NCBI RefSeq assembly: GCF_000407605.1
Contig: NZ_ASWO01000005.1
Span: forward strand, 310,001-374,000
Length of the DNA: 64,000 nt
Direction: 5' to 3'
Source of the DNA: Enterococcus sulfureus ATCC 49903
GTDB taxonomy: Bacteria; Bacillota; Bacilli; Lactobacillales; Enterococcaceae
The translations under genes were made by a program, and so were the position numbers. Shown here piece after piece: positions 40,313 to 50,796 of this stretch; position 1 is the first letter of the stretch; every line of letters starts with the position of its first letter. The notes below the pieces were generated by a model. That model did not search any database and was not told where the DNA came from. It saw only the letters and a list, made by a program, of their open reading frames with translations.

Positions 40313-40579
40313 ATGAGAGCAGTATTAACTGTAATTGGACAAGATAAAGTGGGGATCGTAGCTGGTGTGAGTACACAATTAGCTGAATTGAATTTAAACA
40401 TCGTAGACATGACGCAGACGATCATGCAAGATTTTTTTACGATGATGATGATGCTAGAAGTACCAGAAGATGTAGATTATGAAGTCCTTCGTCAAGCCTT
40501 AGATACATGTGGCGAAACGTTAGGTGTCAAGATCACGATCCAAAACGAAGCGATCTTTGATGCAATGCATAAATTATAA
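40313..40579 (+). CDS. ACT domain protein (UPF0237 family)
   Basis: The 88-residue protein is a single ACT domain ([20 protein letters not shown]...), a fold that binds amino acids and regulates partner proteins. It sits 23 bp upstream of the UPF0210 gene, an arrangement found widely in Bacillota. Its ligand and partner are not established; regulation of the neighbour is inferred. Confidence 0.9.
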   Translation: MRAVLTVIGQDKVGIVAGVSTQLAELNLNIVDMTQTIMQDFFTMMMMLEVPEDVDYEVLRQALDTCGETLGVKITIQNEAIFDAMHKL

Positions 40580-40602
40580 TCAGGTGTAGACAGGAGAGAA
40601 TC

Positions 40603-41952
40603 ATGGAAAGCAATCAAATATTAGAAACGATTCGTATGGTCGAAGAAGAAAATCTAGATATCCGAACGATTACAATGGGAATTTCTTTATTGGACTGTAT
40701 CGATGCAGATGTGGATGTCGCGTGTGAAAAGATTTATCAGAAAATTACCACAAAAGCCAAGGATTTAGTAGCAGTTGGTGAAGCGATTGAAACGGAATAT
40801 GGAATCCCAATTATCAATAAACGAATCTCAGTGACACCGATCGCGTTGATTGCTGCGGCAAGTCATGTCGATAAAACGGAATGTGTGAAGTTTGCCAAAG
40901 CACTAGATCGTGCAGCCAAAGCAGTCGGAGTCAATTTTATTGGTGGATACAGTGCATTAGTCGAAAAAGGCTACCAAGCAGGCGATCTTCCGTTGATCCA
41001 ATCGATTCCAGAAGCGTTAGCACAAACGGATTTTGTGTGTTCATCGGTCAATATTGGCTCGACTAAAGCGGGAATCAATATGGATGCGGTCAAATTGATG
41101 GGCGAGATCGTTAAGGAAACCGCCGATACATCCGATATGGGCTGTGCGAAATTAGTCGTGTTTGCCAATGCAGTTGAAGACAATCCCTTTATGGCGGGGG
41201 CATTCCATGGTGTTGGAGAAGCCGATTGTGTGATCAATGTGGGGGTTAGTGGTCCTGGTGTGGTCAAACGCGCGTTAGAAAAAGTCAAAGGACAATCGTT
41301 TGACGTGGTTGCCGAAACGGTTAAACAGACAGCATTTAAAATTACTCGAATGGGCCAACTCGTTGGTCGTGTCGCTTCTGAGCGCTTGAATGTACCCTTT
41401 GGGATCGTGGATCTATCCCTAGCGCCAACTCCTGCTGTAGGCGATAGCGTGGCTTTGATCCTAGAAGAAATGGGACTAGAGTCTGTGGGCACACATGGGA
41501 CAACAGCGGCCCTTGCCTTGTTAAATGACGCAGTGAAAAAAGGCGGCGTCATGGCATGTAACCATGTCGGTGGTTTATCGGGCGCATTTATCCCAGTTTC
41601 TGAAGATGCAGGGATGATCAAAGCAGTCCAAAATGGATTATTAAATCTTGAAAAACTAGAAGCGATGACAGCGATTTGTTCAGTAGGTCTTGATATGATC
41701 GCGATCCCTGGTGAAACAAGTGCAACAACGATTGCGGCGATGATTGCAGACGAAGCGGCCATCGGAGTGATCAATCATAAAACGACTGCGGTACGTTTGA
41801 TTCCAGCTAAAGATACAAAAGTCGGAGATATGGTAGAATTTGGTGGCTTATTAGGAACAGCTCCTGTCATGAAAACCAATCCCGCACAATCAAGTGACTT
41901 TATCACGCGTGGTGGTCGAATCCCAGCACCGATCCATTCATTTAAAAATTAA
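40603..41952 (+). CDS. UPF0210 / PFL-family protein (DUF711)
   Basis: The 449-residue protein begins [27 protein letters not shown] and is rich in Gly/Ala-containing motifs such as [13 protein letters not shown]. Its family is highly conserved but without assigned function in this lineage. AGGAGAG precedes the ATG. It is the second gene of a two-gene unit with the ACT protein. Confidence 0.9.
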   Translation: MESNQILETIRMVEEENLDIRTITMGISLLDCIDADVDVACEKIYQKITTKAKDLVAVGEAIETEYGIPIINKRISVTPIALIAAASHVDKTECVKFAKALDRAAKAVGVNFIGGYSALVEKGYQAGDLPLIQSIPEALAQTDFVCSSVNIGSTKAGINMDAVKLMGEIVKETADTSDMGCAKLVVFANAVEDNPFMAGAFHGVGEADCVINVGVSGPGVVKRALEKVKGQSFDVVAETVKQTAFKITRMGQLVGRVASERLNVPFGIVDLSLAPTPAVGDSVALILEEMGLESVGTHGTTAALALLNDAVKKGGVMACNHVGGLSGAFIPVSEDAGMIKAVQNGLLNLEKLEAMTAICSVGLDMIAIPGETSATTIAAMIADEAAIGVINHKTTAVRLIPAKDTKVGDMVEFGGLLGTAPVMKTNPAQSSDFITRGGRIPAPIHSFKN

Positions 41953-41954
41953 CA

Positions 41955-41990
41955 AAAAGCAGCCTGTCTATACGACAAGCTGCTTTTTTT
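41955..41990. terminator. Bidirectional terminator between convergent genes
   Basis: GCAGC with GCTGC and TGTC with GACA form a stem with one internal mismatch, with A run before and T run after. It serves the UPF0210 gene and the convergent TVP38 gene. Confidence 0.85.
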
Positions 41991-42588
41991 AGAAAATAAA
42001 GAGATTGACAAAATGAAGCAAAATAAATCCATAGATTGCAATCGAGATCGGTTTTAACGTTAAAATAATCAAGAGGTATTCTTTAAAATTCATACGACTG
42101 ATTCCCGCGATAAAACAAGCGATATCGTCGGGGGCAAAAGGGATCAAAAAGGTCAACATCATAAATCGCTTGATGTTTTTATGATGTTTTTCAATTGAAG
42201 CTTCAAAACGTTCATAAGCTTTTTTCGATAAGACCATTTTAACAAAGGCATGTCCATAATGTTTGACTAAAAAATAAGCGATGATTTCACCAATCACTAG
42301 CCCGATATAGCTATAGACCAACCCATGAAATGTCCCAAAGAGCAACATGCCTGCTACAGTCGAGATTCCTCCAGGTAAAATCGGTACAATCACTTGGACG
42401 ATTTCTAAGATAATGAAAAATAAAATGCCTAAATGGCCAAATTGTTCGATGAAAGTCTGTAATGTTTTTGTGGAATGGAAGATGCCTAAATGGATTCCGT
42501 ATGCTACGACACCGATTAGAGAAAGTACTCCTATTAACGGTAAAATTTGTAAAAAGAGGTGCAACCATTTTTTCCAACCTGTTTTCAT
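41989..42588 (-). CDS. TVP38/TMEM64 (DedA-like) membrane protein
   Basis: Integral membrane protein with about five segments and the central SNARE-associated/VTT motif region (PGGISTVAGMLLFGTFHG...GEIIAYFLVKHYG). I prefer ATG 42588 (199 residues), with GGAG 12 bp upstream, over a TTG six codons earlier. Relatives affect membrane lipid distribution or undecaprenyl-phosphate recycling, but this one's function is unknown. Confidence 0.82.
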   Translation of the reverse strand: MKTGWKKWLHLFLQILPLIGVLSLIGVVAYGIHLGIFHSTKTLQTFIEQFGHLGILFFIILEIVQVIVPILPGGISTVAGMLLFGTFHGLVYSYIGLVIGEIIAYFLVKHYGHAFVKMVLSKKAYERFEASIEKHHKNIKRFMMLTFLIPFAPDDIACFIAGISRMNFKEYLLIILTLKPISIAIYGFILLHFVNLFIF

Positions 42589-42669
42589 GAATTGTCTAAA
42601 CTCCAATCTAAGTCTTATCTATCTATTTTAAACGATAACTTGGGTGATAGAAAGTCTAAAGTGGTGGAT

Positions 42670-42698
42670 TTGTTTTTTTTAACGGTTTCGGCTACAAT
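42670..42698 (+). promoter_or_regulatory. Promoter of the HAD phosphatase gene
   Basis: TTGTTT, a 17-bp spacer and TACAAT end 28 bp before the start codon. Confidence 0.55.
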
Positions 42699-42726
42699 AA
42701 AACAGAACTAAAAAGGTAGGGTGATT

Positions 42727-43332
42727 ATGAAGTATACACATTATATTTGGGATTTTGATGGCACACTGTTTGATACATATCCGATTATTTTAAAAGGATT
42801 TATGGACACGTTAAACACGTATCAGATTCAAGCAGACGAAAAAGAAATTTATTACTTATTGAAATCAAAATCATCAAAAGCAATTGCGGAGAAATATGGA
42901 TTAGATTTCGCTGAATTTACACGAGTATTCAAATCATTTGAAGCCAAAGATACACGTGAACCAGTGCCATTTGAGGGTGCAAAAGCGATTTTAGAAAGAG
43001 TGATCGCAGAAGGTGGAAAAAATTATATTTTGACTCATCGGGATACACCGGGAACAAATGAACTGTTAGCAACATATGAGTTAACCGACTATTTCGTGGA
43101 AATCATTGGATCAGAACGACCATTTCCAAGAAAACCTGCACCAGATTCGCTCTTGTATTTAATCGATACCTACAAAATGGAAACATCTCAAGCAGTCATG
43201 ATTGGAGATCGTTTTATGGATATCGATGCTGGAAAAGCTGCAGGGATCAATACCGTATTCTTTGATCAAGATCACTTGTTAGAAGATGTTTCCGCTACTC
43301 AAAATGTCACGCATTTACTGGATATAGACTAA
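42727..43332 (+). CDS. HAD-superfamily hydrolase (phosphoglycolate phosphatase-like)
   Basis: The 201-residue protein has motif I DFDGT (nucleophile Asp9, acid Asp11), motif II LTHRD, Lys in FPRKPAPD and motif IV GDRFMDIDAG, with an alpha-helical cap at about 16-80. Substrate is unassigned. A GTG two codons earlier is the alternative start. Confidence 0.88.
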   Translation: MKYTHYIWDFDGTLFDTYPIILKGFMDTLNTYQIQADEKEIYYLLKSKSSKAIAEKYGLDFAEFTRVFKSFEAKDTREPVPFEGAKAILERVIAEGGKNYILTHRDTPGTNELLATYELTDYFVEIIGSERPFPRKPAPDSLLYLIDTYKMETSQAVMIGDRFMDIDAGKAAGINTVFFDQDHLLEDVSATQNVTHLLDID

Positions 43333-43333
43333 G

Positions 43334-43370
43334 AAAAAACTAGTTTGTCTTTTGATGAATTAGTTTTTTT
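43334..43370 (+). terminator. Terminator upstream of comEA
   Basis: AAAAAACTA (43334-43342) pairs with TAGTTTTTT (43361-43369) around an 18-nt loop, ending in a T run. It separates the HAD gene from the competence operon. Confidence 0.65.
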
Positions 43371-43398
43371 GCGTAGGTATCTATAAGGAGGAAATAGG

Positions 43399-44040
43399 AT
43401 GCCTATAGAAGAATCGATTTTTAAACGTGTAAGCAAATGGATCAAAGACCATATCAGCTGGACCTTATTGATCGTAAGTATGGTTAGCGCTCTAGCACTT
43501 GTGTCATTCATACTCTATATGAAGCAATCTTCACCTGTACCACAACAATTACAAGAAGAGACGATAACTTCAACAAGTGAATCAACGGCTGAAAGTACGT
43601 CGTTTCTTTTTGTCGATGTCAAAGGTGCAGTAGTCAAGCCTGGCGTGTATCAAGTGGCACCTGGAGCACGGACACAACAAGTGATCCAATTGGCTGGAGG
43701 GATGACAAAAGAAGCTGAACAGCGTGCGATCAATCTAGCACAAAAAGTCGTCGACCAAGCCGTCATCTATGTGCCAACAACAGGGGAACAAACACCAGAT
43801 ACATGGTCGAATCAAACAAGCGCAACGAATAGTGAACGTGATTCAAAGAAGGTCAATTTAAATACAGCAGATGAAATGACCTTGATGACATTAAACGGTA
43901 TCGGTGAGAAAAAAGCACAGGCAATCGTTGCGTATCGTACGCAGCATGGGCCATTTAAAACGGTCGAAGAATTAAAAGAAGTCGATGGATTTGGTGAAAA
44001 GACAGTTGAAAAATTGAAAGACTCGATTACAATAGAATAA
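43399..44040 (+). CDS. comEA: Competence protein ComEA, DNA receptor
   Basis: Membrane-anchored double-stranded DNA-binding protein for transformation. The 213-residue chain has one membrane segment (about 21-40), a Ser/Thr linker, an SLBB domain (about 70-125) and a C-terminal helix-hairpin-helix pair (about 150-213: [24 protein letters not shown]). AAGGAGG lies ahead of the ATG. First gene of comEA-comEB-comEC. I found no clear competence sigma-factor box upstream. Confidence 0.94.
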   Translation: MPIEESIFKRVSKWIKDHISWTLLIVSMVSALALVSFILYMKQSSPVPQQLQEETITSTSESTAESTSFLFVDVKGAVVKPGVYQVAPGARTQQVIQLAGGMTKEAEQRAINLAQKVVDQAVIYVPTTGEQTPDTWSNQTSATNSERDSKKVNLNTADEMTLMTLNGIGEKKAQAIVAYRTQHGPFKTVEELKEVDGFGEKTVEKLKDSITIE

Positions 44041-44071
44041 AGTAGACAAATGTCTAGAAAGGAGGGGCAAA

Positions 44072-44560
44072 ATGACGAAACGAATTCCTTGGGATCAATA
44101 CTTTATGGCACAGGCTTCTTTATTATCGTTACGAAGTACGTGCACGCGTTTAGAAGTAGGCGCAACGCTAGTGAAAGACAAGCGAATTATTGCAGGTGGG
44201 TATAACGGTTCAGTCAGTGGGGATGATCATTGTATTGATCACGGATGTTATGTTGTTGACAATCACTGTATTCGTACGATTCATGCAGAAATGAATGCCT
44301 TATTGCAATGTGCAAAATTAGGTGTATCGACGAACGGAGCAGAGATTTATGTGACACATTTTCCTTGTCTACAATGTACTAAGTCGATTTTACAAGCTGG
44401 GATTAAGACGATCCACTATTTAAATAATTATCGAAATGATCCATATGCGTTAGAGCTGATTGAAAAAGTAGGCGCTAAAGTCCATCAAGTAACATTAGAT
44501 CCGCAGTACTTCGAAAAGTTATCATTTATTCCTTCAGAAAGTCAGGAAGATGAGGCTTAA
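44072..44560 (+). CDS. comEB: Deoxycytidylate deaminase-family protein ComEB
   Basis: Zinc deaminase of the dCMP deaminase fold, 162 residues. His71 and Glu73 (TIHAEMNAL), Cys99 and Cys102 (FPCLQC) form the zinc site. It converts dCMP to dUMP for thymidylate synthesis; its requirement for DNA uptake is unclear in other species. It overlaps comEC by 11 bp. Confidence 0.92.
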   Translation: MTKRIPWDQYFMAQASLLSLRSTCTRLEVGATLVKDKRIIAGGYNGSVSGDDHCIDHGCYVVDNHCIRTIHAEMNALLQCAKLGVSTNGAEIYVTHFPCLQCTKSILQAGIKTIHYLNNYRNDPYALELIEKVGAKVHQVTLDPQYFEKLSFIPSESQEDEA

Positions 44561-46781
44561 AAACTTCTTCTTCTTGCCTGTAGGGCTAGCTACTGTATTT
44601 TATTTTACCTTCCTCTCTTTTTCTATCTTTTCATTCATGACCACCCTCTTTTTTTTCAGTCTTACCGTGTATCGTAGACAATGGCATATCTTGCTGATTG
44701 CTATGGCCTTAACGACGATCTTCGTCGTAAGAAATCAATGGACAACCGTTTCATTGATACAAGAACAACCGGTTACAGGGTTAGTTCGTGTATATGCAGA
44801 TACGATCGTAGTATCTGGAGATCAAGTGACATTTGATGGCGAATTATCAAGGCAAAAAACAAAATTTCGTTATCGTGTCAAGAATAAAGCTGAACAGCAA
44901 CACTGGCAAAATCGTTCGCAAAAACACGTAGAATTTATGGCAACTGGAACATTTACAACCCCACTTCCGGCAACAAATCAACATGGTTTTGATTATCGAC
45001 GCTATTTAATGAGCGAGCATTATCAAGGTGTCGTTATCATTACCGATATGAAGCATACGCATAAATTACATTATTTGACACTTTTTTCGCATTATCTTCG
45101 TATGCGAGCCATTGCTCATGTAGAAAAACATCTTCCTCATACAGCTGCTTTATGGATAAACGGACTGTTGTTTAATTACCGCCAAACAGAATATTATGAA
45201 AGTTTGAGTCAATTTACGAATAATGGTCTGCTTCATCTGTTCAGTATCTCTGGGATGCATGTGTACTTTTTTTTAGGTTGGTTAGATTTTTTCTTTCGGC
45301 GATCTGGCTTTACGGCAACTCGGCAATTGCCATTTTTTGTTGTGTTTAGTCTCTTGTTAGTCTCTTTATTCGGCGGATCGATCAGTATTCTTCGAGCCGT
45401 TTGTGCCTATTTACTTTACTGGAGTGTCCGAGAGTTTGCGCTTCAACTAAGTGGCACAGACCGCTACGCAATTATTTTACTGCTTTGTTTGATCATTGAA
45501 CCTCAGACGTTATGGCAATTATCTGCACAACTTTCTTTTTTATTTTCCTTCTTTTTACTTTTCATTCCAATGAAAACGAATACAATAAAACAAAAACTAT
45601 GGACGGCACAGTTGTTTCCGTTGCTTAGTATTCCCATGTTGCTGTATCATTTTTTTGATTGGCCACTTGCTAGTGGGATTTGGACGCTTCTACTCGTTCC
45701 TTATTTCGAACTGATTTTACTTCCTGGAGCAGTCTTTGTCTTTTTGATTGCAGGAGTTGAACCAATCAGTCATATTTTGGCCAATAGCTTAACCTTGAGT
45801 ATGCACATGATCAGTCAAATCATAGCATGTATTCCATTGATAAAATGGCATGCGGGGACGATTCCTTTTTTTGTTGCCGTCAGTTGCACGATAGGAATGC
45901 TATGGGCGATCACGACAAAACATTATGGTTATTTTGTGGTGTGCTGTGTGCTGATTCCATTTGGTGTGACTCTAGTTCATCCATTCGAAAAAATCACATT
46001 TTTAGATATTGGACAAGGGGATTCGATTGTGATTCAAAGTCAATATAATCGGGAAGTATATCTAATCGATACTGGTGGAAGACTTCCATTTCAAACGGAT
46101 AATTGGCGTCAGCAGACCAAAAAAGCCAATGCAGAGTATTCATTGATTCCATATTTAAAAGGAGAAGGAATCCATGTGATTACAGGATTGTTTTTGACAC
46201 ATGGAGATACGGATCATATGGGTGATGCTGCAAAGATATTAAAGGAGTTTCAGGTAAAGACGGTCTATCTTGGGTCAGGCAGTCAAACACATTCGAATAT
46301 CAAGCGGTTGATCAAGCAGTTTCCAAAGCAAAACTTTCAGGTCGTAACGGTGAATCAACTGATTGGTAAAGAACTGCCTTTACAAGTATTAGCACCTAAA
46401 AATGTAGGAAAGGGAGAAAATAATGATTCGCTTGTATTGTATACGACAGTTGCCGGAAAAAGAGTGTTATTAACAGGGGATTTAGAAAAGTCTGGTGAAC
46501 TTGAGCTAATCAAACGATATCCTAATCTGTTAGTCGATGTATTAAAAGTTGGGCATCATGGAAGCAAAACCGCAACAGATCCTTTGTTTTTAGACAAAAT
46601 CAAACCAATAGAAGCAATCGTATCGGTAGGCCGAGAAAATCGCTACCATCATCCCCATCAAGAAACACTTGATACCTTACAAGATGCACATATCAAGATT
46701 TTACGCACCGATCAACTAGGAATGATCCAATATCGAAAATGGAGAACGATCAGCCAGCAAATTCATTGGTTAGATGACTAG
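44550..46781 (+). CDS. comEC: DNA internalisation channel ComEC/Rec2
   Basis: Polytopic membrane protein forming the channel for single-stranded DNA. The 743-residue length is normal and no frame disruption is seen. N-terminal soluble DUF4131-like part, a competence membrane domain (about 190-480, with [14 protein letters not shown]) and a C-terminal metallo-beta-lactamase-like domain (about 490-740, [25 protein letters not shown]). Apparently intact, so the uptake gene set is not degraded. Confidence 0.94.
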   Translation: MRLKNFFFLPVGLATVFYFTFLSFSIFSFMTTLFFFSLTVYRRQWHILLIAMALTTIFVVRNQWTTVSLIQEQPVTGLVRVYADTIVVSGDQVTFDGELSRQKTKFRYRVKNKAEQQHWQNRSQKHVEFMATGTFTTPLPATNQHGFDYRRYLMSEHYQGVVIITDMKHTHKLHYLTLFSHYLRMRAIAHVEKHLPHTAALWINGLLFNYRQTEYYESLSQFTNNGLLHLFSISGMHVYFFLGWLDFFFRRSGFTATRQLPFFVVFSLLLVSLFGGSISILRAVCAYLLYWSVREFALQLSGTDRYAIILLLCLIIEPQTLWQLSAQLSFLFSFFLLFIPMKTNTIKQKLWTAQLFPLLSIPMLLYHFFDWPLASGIWTLLLVPYFELILLPGAVFVFLIAGVEPISHILANSLTLSMHMISQIIACIPLIKWHAGTIPFFVAVSCTIGMLWAITTKHYGYFVVCCVLIPFGVTLVHPFEKITFLDIGQGDSIVIQSQYNREVYLIDTGGRLPFQTDNWRQQTKKANAEYSLIPYLKGEGIHVITGLFLTHGDTDHMGDAAKILKEFQVKTVYLGSGSQTHSNIKRLIKQFPKQNFQVVTVNQLIGKELPLQVLAPKNVGKGENNDSLVLYTTVAGKRVLLTGDLEKSGELELIKRYPNLLVDVLKVGHHGSKTATDPLFLDKIKPIEAIVSVGRENRYHHPHQETLDTLQDAHIKILRTDQLGMIQYRKWRTISQQIHWLDD

Positions 46782-46829
46782 AAATCCTTTAGATTCCGTG
46801 ATAACATAAGTCTGAAAGTAGGAGGAAGT

Positions 46830-47855
46830 ATGACGATTAAACAATTAGTAGCTACTATCGAACAAGAGCCACTTGCTTCTTGTTATTTAGTTGAAGGAAA
46901 TGAGGAATATTTTCAACAATTTGTGCGCCAGGCATTCTTTAACCGATTAAAAATGGATGAAAATCATTTGAACTTTAGTCATATCGATATGGATACCCAA
47001 ACGATAGATGCGTTATTAGATGAAGCAGAAACATTGCCTTTTTTTGGAGATGAACGACTGATTTTTATCGAACAGCCTTATTTTTTAACTTCAGAAAAGC
47101 GTACCGGTGCTCCAGAACAAAATCTTGATCGTTTACTGGCCTATCTAAAAGACCCAGTCCCTTCAAGTATCCTTGTGTTCTTTGCCAATTATGAAAAATT
47201 GGATGAACGAAAAAAAATAACAAAAGCCTTGCGAAAATCTAGTGTAATATTAGATGTTAAACCACCGAGCGATCAAGAAGTAAAAAAAATCGTACAAGCC
47301 AAAGTAAATGAAGCCAAAGTCGATATTGAACCAGCTGCCCTGGCTTACTTGCTAGAAGCAACTGAACTGAATCTAACGAAGATCATGCGAGAATTAGAAA
47401 AATTGGTCGTCTATGCCAATCAAACCAAACAAATCGATTATCAAGCTGTGACTCAATTGATCCCGAAAACATTAGAAAACAATGTCTTTGAACTAACACA
47501 AGGCATTTTACAAGGAGAAACCGAGCAAGCGATTCGTCAATATCGTGAATTGGTCGTACAAGGAGAAGAGACGATCAAAATCAATGCGATTTTGATTGGT
47601 CAAGTAAGATTGTATTTACAAGTAGCTTTACTGATGAAAAAAGGCATGCAACAAGGCGCAATCGCGCAGCAGGTCAAAGCGCATCCGTATCGTGTCAAAT
47701 TAGCGATGCAGCAAGTTAAAAAATATACGACACGTGAATTGATGGCCTTATATGACGAATTAGTAGAAAATGACTATCAAATGAAGACAGGTCAAATGGC
47801 AAAAGAATATCTATTTGAATTGTTTATTTTAAAAACGACACGAAAAAGTGCATAA
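46830..47855 (+). CDS. holA: DNA polymerase III delta subunit
   Basis: Clamp-loader subunit that opens the sliding clamp. The 341-residue protein has the HolA N-terminal domain pattern (SCYLVEGNEEYF, FGDERLIFIEQPYF) and a C-terminal helical region. Its position after comEC and before convergent rpsT is standard in Bacillota. AGGAGG precedes the ATG. Confidence 0.93.
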   Translation: MTIKQLVATIEQEPLASCYLVEGNEEYFQQFVRQAFFNRLKMDENHLNFSHIDMDTQTIDALLDEAETLPFFGDERLIFIEQPYFLTSEKRTGAPEQNLDRLLAYLKDPVPSSILVFFANYEKLDERKKITKALRKSSVILDVKPPSDQEVKKIVQAKVNEAKVDIEPAALAYLLEATELNLTKIMRELEKLVVYANQTKQIDYQAVTQLIPKTLENNVFELTQGILQGETEQAIRQYRELVVQGEETIKINAILIGQVRLYLQVALLMKKGMQQGAIAQQVKAHPYRVKLAMQQVKKYTTRELMALYDELVENDYQMKTGQMAKEYLFELFILKTTRKSA

Positions 47856-47885
47856 AAAAAGAAGCCACTAGTGGCTTCTTTTTTT
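47854..47885. terminator. Bidirectional terminator between holA and rpsT
   Basis: A 32-nt perfect palindrome with seven A residues before and seven T residues after its GC-rich core. It serves both convergent genes and overlaps the end of holA. Confidence 0.93.
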
Positions 47886-47889
47886 AGAC

Positions 47890-48144
47890 TTATTTCGCGA
47901 TTTTTTTGCTTAAGCGAGATTTGTCACGACTAGCTTTGTTTTTGTGGATTAATCCTTTAGTTTCAGCCATGTCGATAGCTTTAACAGCATCTTTAAATAA
48001 CGCATCAACGTTATTAGCACCAGCAGCTACAGCTTCGTCAAATTTTTTGATCGCAGTACGCATTGCGCTTACTTGTGCAGAGTTTTTTGCATTAGCAGTT
48101 TCGCTAGTACGTACGCGTTTGATAGCAGATTCAATGTTTGGCAT
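47890..48144 (-). CDS. rpsT: 30S ribosomal protein S20
   Basis: Primary 16S rRNA-binding protein. The start at 48144 gives [15 protein letters not shown] and 84 residues, the normal size, with GGAGGTG ahead; a TTG five codons earlier overlaps that ribosome binding site and is rejected. The protein is short, basic and helical, as expected. Confidence 0.97.
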   Translation of the reverse strand: MPNIESAIKRVRTSETANAKNSAQVSAMRTAIKKFDEAVAAGANNVDALFKDAVKAIDMAETKGLIHKNKASRDKSRLSKKIAK

Positions 48145-48168
48145 ATTTTTCACCTCCAAAAAAAATTC

Positions 48169-48193
48169 TTATACGAATACGAAAAACGTATAA
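48169..48193 (-). promoter_or_regulatory. Leader hairpin of rpsT
   Basis: TTATACG (48169-48175) pairs with CGTATAA (48187-48193) in the rpsT 5' leader, just upstream of the T-rich stretch and ribosome binding site. It may affect translation or mRNA stability; autoregulation by S20 is conjecture. Confidence 0.4.
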
Positions 48194-48206
48194 ATCAACA
48201 CTAGTC

Positions 48207-48235
48207 ATTATACCTAATGATCAACACGATTGCAA
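48207..48235 (-). promoter_or_regulatory. Strong promoter of rpsT
   Basis: Reading leftward: TTGCAA, a 17-bp spacer and a perfect TATAAT. The -10 ends about 63 bp before the start codon. Confidence 0.8.
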
Positions 48236-48268
48236 TTAAAAGTTGTAAAGAATGTTTACTTAACACAA

Positions 48269-48307
48269 AAAAATAAAGAAAGCAGAAATTCTGCTTTCTT
48301 TATTTTT
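48269..48307. terminator. Terminator of uppP
   Basis: 19-base arms (48269-48287 and 48289-48307) are perfect reverse complements, ending inside the uppP stop region. A/T flanks on both sides. Confidence 0.88.
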
Positions 48308-49157
48308 ATTTGCTCATCCACCAATAGCCGATCAAGATGATACCTAATACAATACGATACCAACCAAAGACGGTAAAATCGTGTTTTTTGATATAAGACA
48401 TCAAGAATTTAATCGCTAGAACGGATACGATGAAAGATACGACCGTACCGGTTAGTAAGATAATCAAACTTTCTGTACTAAATGTATTTCCAGCATGGAA
48501 GAATTTGTACATTTTAAGTAAACTTGCACCAAACATCGTTGGAATACCTAAAAAGAATGAGAATTCAGCTGAAACAAAACGAGAACCACCTAAAATAATT
48601 CCACCCAAAATCGTTGATCCAGAACGAGAAGTACCGGGGATCAAAGCAAGGACTTGGAACATTCCGACTAAAAAGGCAAAACGATAACTGATTTGGTTTA
48701 AAGTACTAACTTTAGGAGTTACCGTACGATTGCGACGTTCGACGACAATAAACGCGATCCCATAAACGATCAAGACGATAGCTACAGAAATAAAATTATA
48801 AAATGTAGCATCTAACCAATCATCTAGGAACAATCCAATGATAGCAGATGGGATAATCGCAAAGATTACTTTAAACCAAAGGCTCCATGTATCGCGTTTT
48901 TCTTCTAGTGTTTTACTAGGCGCAAACGGATTTAGTTTTGTAAAATACAAGACGACTACAGCTAAGATCGCACCAAGCTGAATGACCACATTAAACATAG
49001 TCATAAATTCAGTCGATTCTTTGATTTTTAAGAATTCATCGGCTAAAATCAAATGTCCCGTACTACTGATTGGAAGCCATTCTGTGATTCCTTCAATGAT
49101 CCCAAAAATAATAGCTTTAATAAAATTTTCAATAAACAAGTAGTTCATTCCTTTCAA
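48306..49157 (-). CDS. uppP: Undecaprenyl-diphosphate phosphatase UppP (BacA)
   Basis: Integral membrane phosphatase that recycles the lipid carrier for cell-wall synthesis; overexpression gives bacitracin resistance. About eight membrane segments and the signatures [14 protein letters not shown] near the N-terminus and [10 protein letters not shown] centrally. The 283-residue form starts at TTG 49157, which has AAGGTG at good distance; ATG 49148 is the alternative but has only AAGGA directly abutting it. Confidence 0.94.
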   Translation of the reverse strand: MKGMNYLFIENFIKAIIFGIIEGITEWLPISSTGHLILADEFLKIKESTEFMTMFNVVIQLGAILAVVVLYFTKLNPFAPSKTLEEKRDTWSLWFKVIFAIIPSAIIGLFLDDWLDATFYNFISVAIVLIVYGIAFIVVERRNRTVTPKVSTLNQISYRFAFLVGMFQVLALIPGTSRSGSTILGGIILGGSRFVSAEFSFFLGIPTMFGASLLKMYKFFHAGNTFSTESLIILLTGTVVSFIVSVLAIKFLMSYIKKHDFTVFGWYRIVLGIILIGYWWMSK

Positions 49158-49205
49158 AAAAATTTCACCTTTTTTAGTATACCTTGTTTAGATTCAGAAA
49201 AAAAG

Positions 49206-49254
49206 AAAAATTGTAGCTTAAGACCTGATCTACGGGCATAAAACTACAACTTTT
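49206..49254 (-). terminator. Probable terminator of the phosphatase gene
   Basis: On the minus strand, TTGTAG pairs with CTACAA (49211-49216 with 49244-49249) around a long loop and is followed by a T-rich run. Confidence 0.5.
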
Positions 49255-49264
49255 CTTAAAATAC

Positions 49265-49972
49265 TTAAGATTGTAATAAGGTACGTGAAATTTCTTTACC
49301 TTGTTCGATAAATTTAGTACTTGCGAAATCTTCAATCGTAAATTGACCGTTCTCAAAACTTAAACGCGTAACAGAACCATTGTCGATATCCACTCTAACA
49401 TTGTTTTCATCATTGATGAGATGCATCAAAAAGGAGATCGTTAAGCCATGAGAGACGACGAGTGCTTTTCCGCCGCCTTTTTTTTCTACACGATGGGCGA
49501 TATCTTCAAATCCAGTTCGCACGCGATGACTTAATGTTTCGTAAGTTTCTGCCCAATTTGCGGTATCGACATCGTAAATCGCTTCGCAGATCTCTTTAAA
49601 CGTTACTTTTTTCGCAATCATCTCGTCATAATCCGGAAAATTCAGAATGCGTGGGATCACGCCCCACATTTCAGCATCATACCCACCTTCTAATGAACCA
49701 AAGCACCATTCGCGAATTCTAGGATCCACGCGGTAATCAATGGTTGACGCTTCTGGATGTTCGCCTAAAATCAAACGCATCGTTTCGATTGCGCGGCCAC
49801 TATCACTAGAAACAGCTTCTACGAATGGAGTTTCTTTTAGTCCTAAACCAAGATAATGGATGCCTTGTACACCTGATTTTGTAAGGGGTGTATCGCACCA
49901 CCCTTGGACGCGTTGAATCGTATTGAACATCGTTTTACCATGTCGTACTACATAGAGTTCTGTTTTTGCCAT
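49265..49972 (-). CDS. Histidine phosphatase-family protein (phosphoglycerate mutase-like)
   Basis: The 235-residue protein has the phosphohistidine motif RHGKT with His11, a conserved Arg in SSDSGRAIET, Glu in REWCFGSLEGG and His in VVSHGLTI. This is the 2H phosphatase core. The length and sequence suggest a phosphatase rather than the glycolytic mutase. It is the second gene after the metallo-beta-lactamase-fold gene (15-bp gap, AAAAGGAGG). Confidence 0.88.
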   Translation of the reverse strand: MAKTELYVVRHGKTMFNTIQRVQGWCDTPLTKSGVQGIHYLGLGLKETPFVEAVSSDSGRAIETMRLILGEHPEASTIDYRVDPRIREWCFGSLEGGYDAEMWGVIPRILNFPDYDEMIAKKVTFKEICEAIYDVDTANWAETYETLSHRVRTGFEDIAHRVEKKGGGKALVVSHGLTISFLMHLINDENNVRVDIDNGSVTRLSFENGQFTIEDFASTKFIEQGKEISRTLLQS

Positions 49973-49987
49973 GAAAATTCCTCCTTT

Positions 49988-50611
49988 TTATTCGTTAAAA
50001 AATGGATTCGTTTGTTTCTCATCGCCAATCGTGGTTTTCTCGCCATGCCCTGGGAATGCTTGGGTCTCATCAGGTAACGTAAACAGTTGTGTGGTAATGC
50101 TACTTAACAGTTGTTCTAGATCCCCACTGTATAAGTCTGTACGACCAATACTTCCTTTAAATAAAGCATCGCCACAAAAGACGATACCGTCAAAAATAAA
50201 GCTGACGCTGCCAATCGAATGTCCCGGTGTAGGGACGACTGTAAAGTGAAAAGGACCGATCGTATACGGTGTAAATAGATCAAATTCATGTTCTGCAGGC
50301 TCTAAAATCAGCGGAGCCATCTCTGGATGACGACCAGAAAGATTTTTGATTGGATCTTGGAGCCATTCTTGTTCAGCTGAACTGACGTACACAGGAACCT
50401 CAAATGTCTCTCTGACACTTGTTACTGCACCAATGTGGTCATAATGAGTATGGGTCAATAAGATCGCTAGTAATTGTGTACCAGATTCTTTGATAGCCTG
50501 AATCAAGGTCGTCTCTTCGGCACCAGGATCAATAATCAAAGAAAAACCACCATGCTCGATTAAATAGCAATTTTCTTGGGCAGCTCCAGTAATGTAACGC
50601 GTAATTTTCAT
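49988..50611 (-). CDS. Metallo-beta-lactamase-fold hydrolase (glyoxalase II-like)
   Basis: The start is ATG 50611, with AAAGGAGGAG upstream; a longer upstream form lacks a ribosome binding site. In 207 residues, the metal site is THTHYDH (His54, His56, Asp58, His59), TPGHSIGS, the bridging Asp in FCGDALF and FPGHGEKT. This small form resembles YqgX-type proteins with hydroxyacylglutathione hydrolase-like or related thioester activity. No signal peptide, so cytoplasmic. Confidence 0.88.
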   Translation of the reverse strand: MKITRYITGAAQENCYLIEHGGFSLIIDPGAEETTLIQAIKESGTQLLAILLTHTHYDHIGAVTSVRETFEVPVYVSSAEQEWLQDPIKNLSGRHPEMAPLILEPAEHEFDLFTPYTIGPFHFTVVPTPGHSIGSVSFIFDGIVFCGDALFKGSIGRTDLYSGDLEQLLSSITTQLFTLPDETQAFPGHGEKTTIGDEKQTNPFFNE

Positions 50612-50641
50612 TGCGTCTCCTCCTTTAAACGGGTTGACTTC

Positions 50642-50670
50642 AGTATAACGTAAAACCGTAGACAAACAAA
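50642..50670 (-). promoter_or_regulatory. Promoter of the metallo-hydrolase and phosphatase pair
   Basis: Reading leftward: TTTGTT, a 17-bp spacer and TATACT, about 30 bp before the start codon. Confidence 0.6.
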
Positions 50671-50796
50671 GAGACGACACTTTTTTAAATCAGCAACAAA
50701 ATAGCAAAAATTTACTAAGAAAAAACTAAAAAATTTCACAAAAAAATATGTCTGCTTACTAGATACGCTATGATAAGACAAAAGGGGGGACTGCCA

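Noticed and set aside
40971-41774. A 267-codon minus-strand ORF inside the UPF0210 gene
   Set aside because: It is a shadow of a strong coding gene, has no ribosome binding site and a composition typical of antisense frames.
48172-48180. TACGAATA, identical to the streptococcal competence sigma box
   Set aside because: It lies in the rpsT leader in plus orientation with no plus-strand gene downstream. It is part of the leader hairpin.
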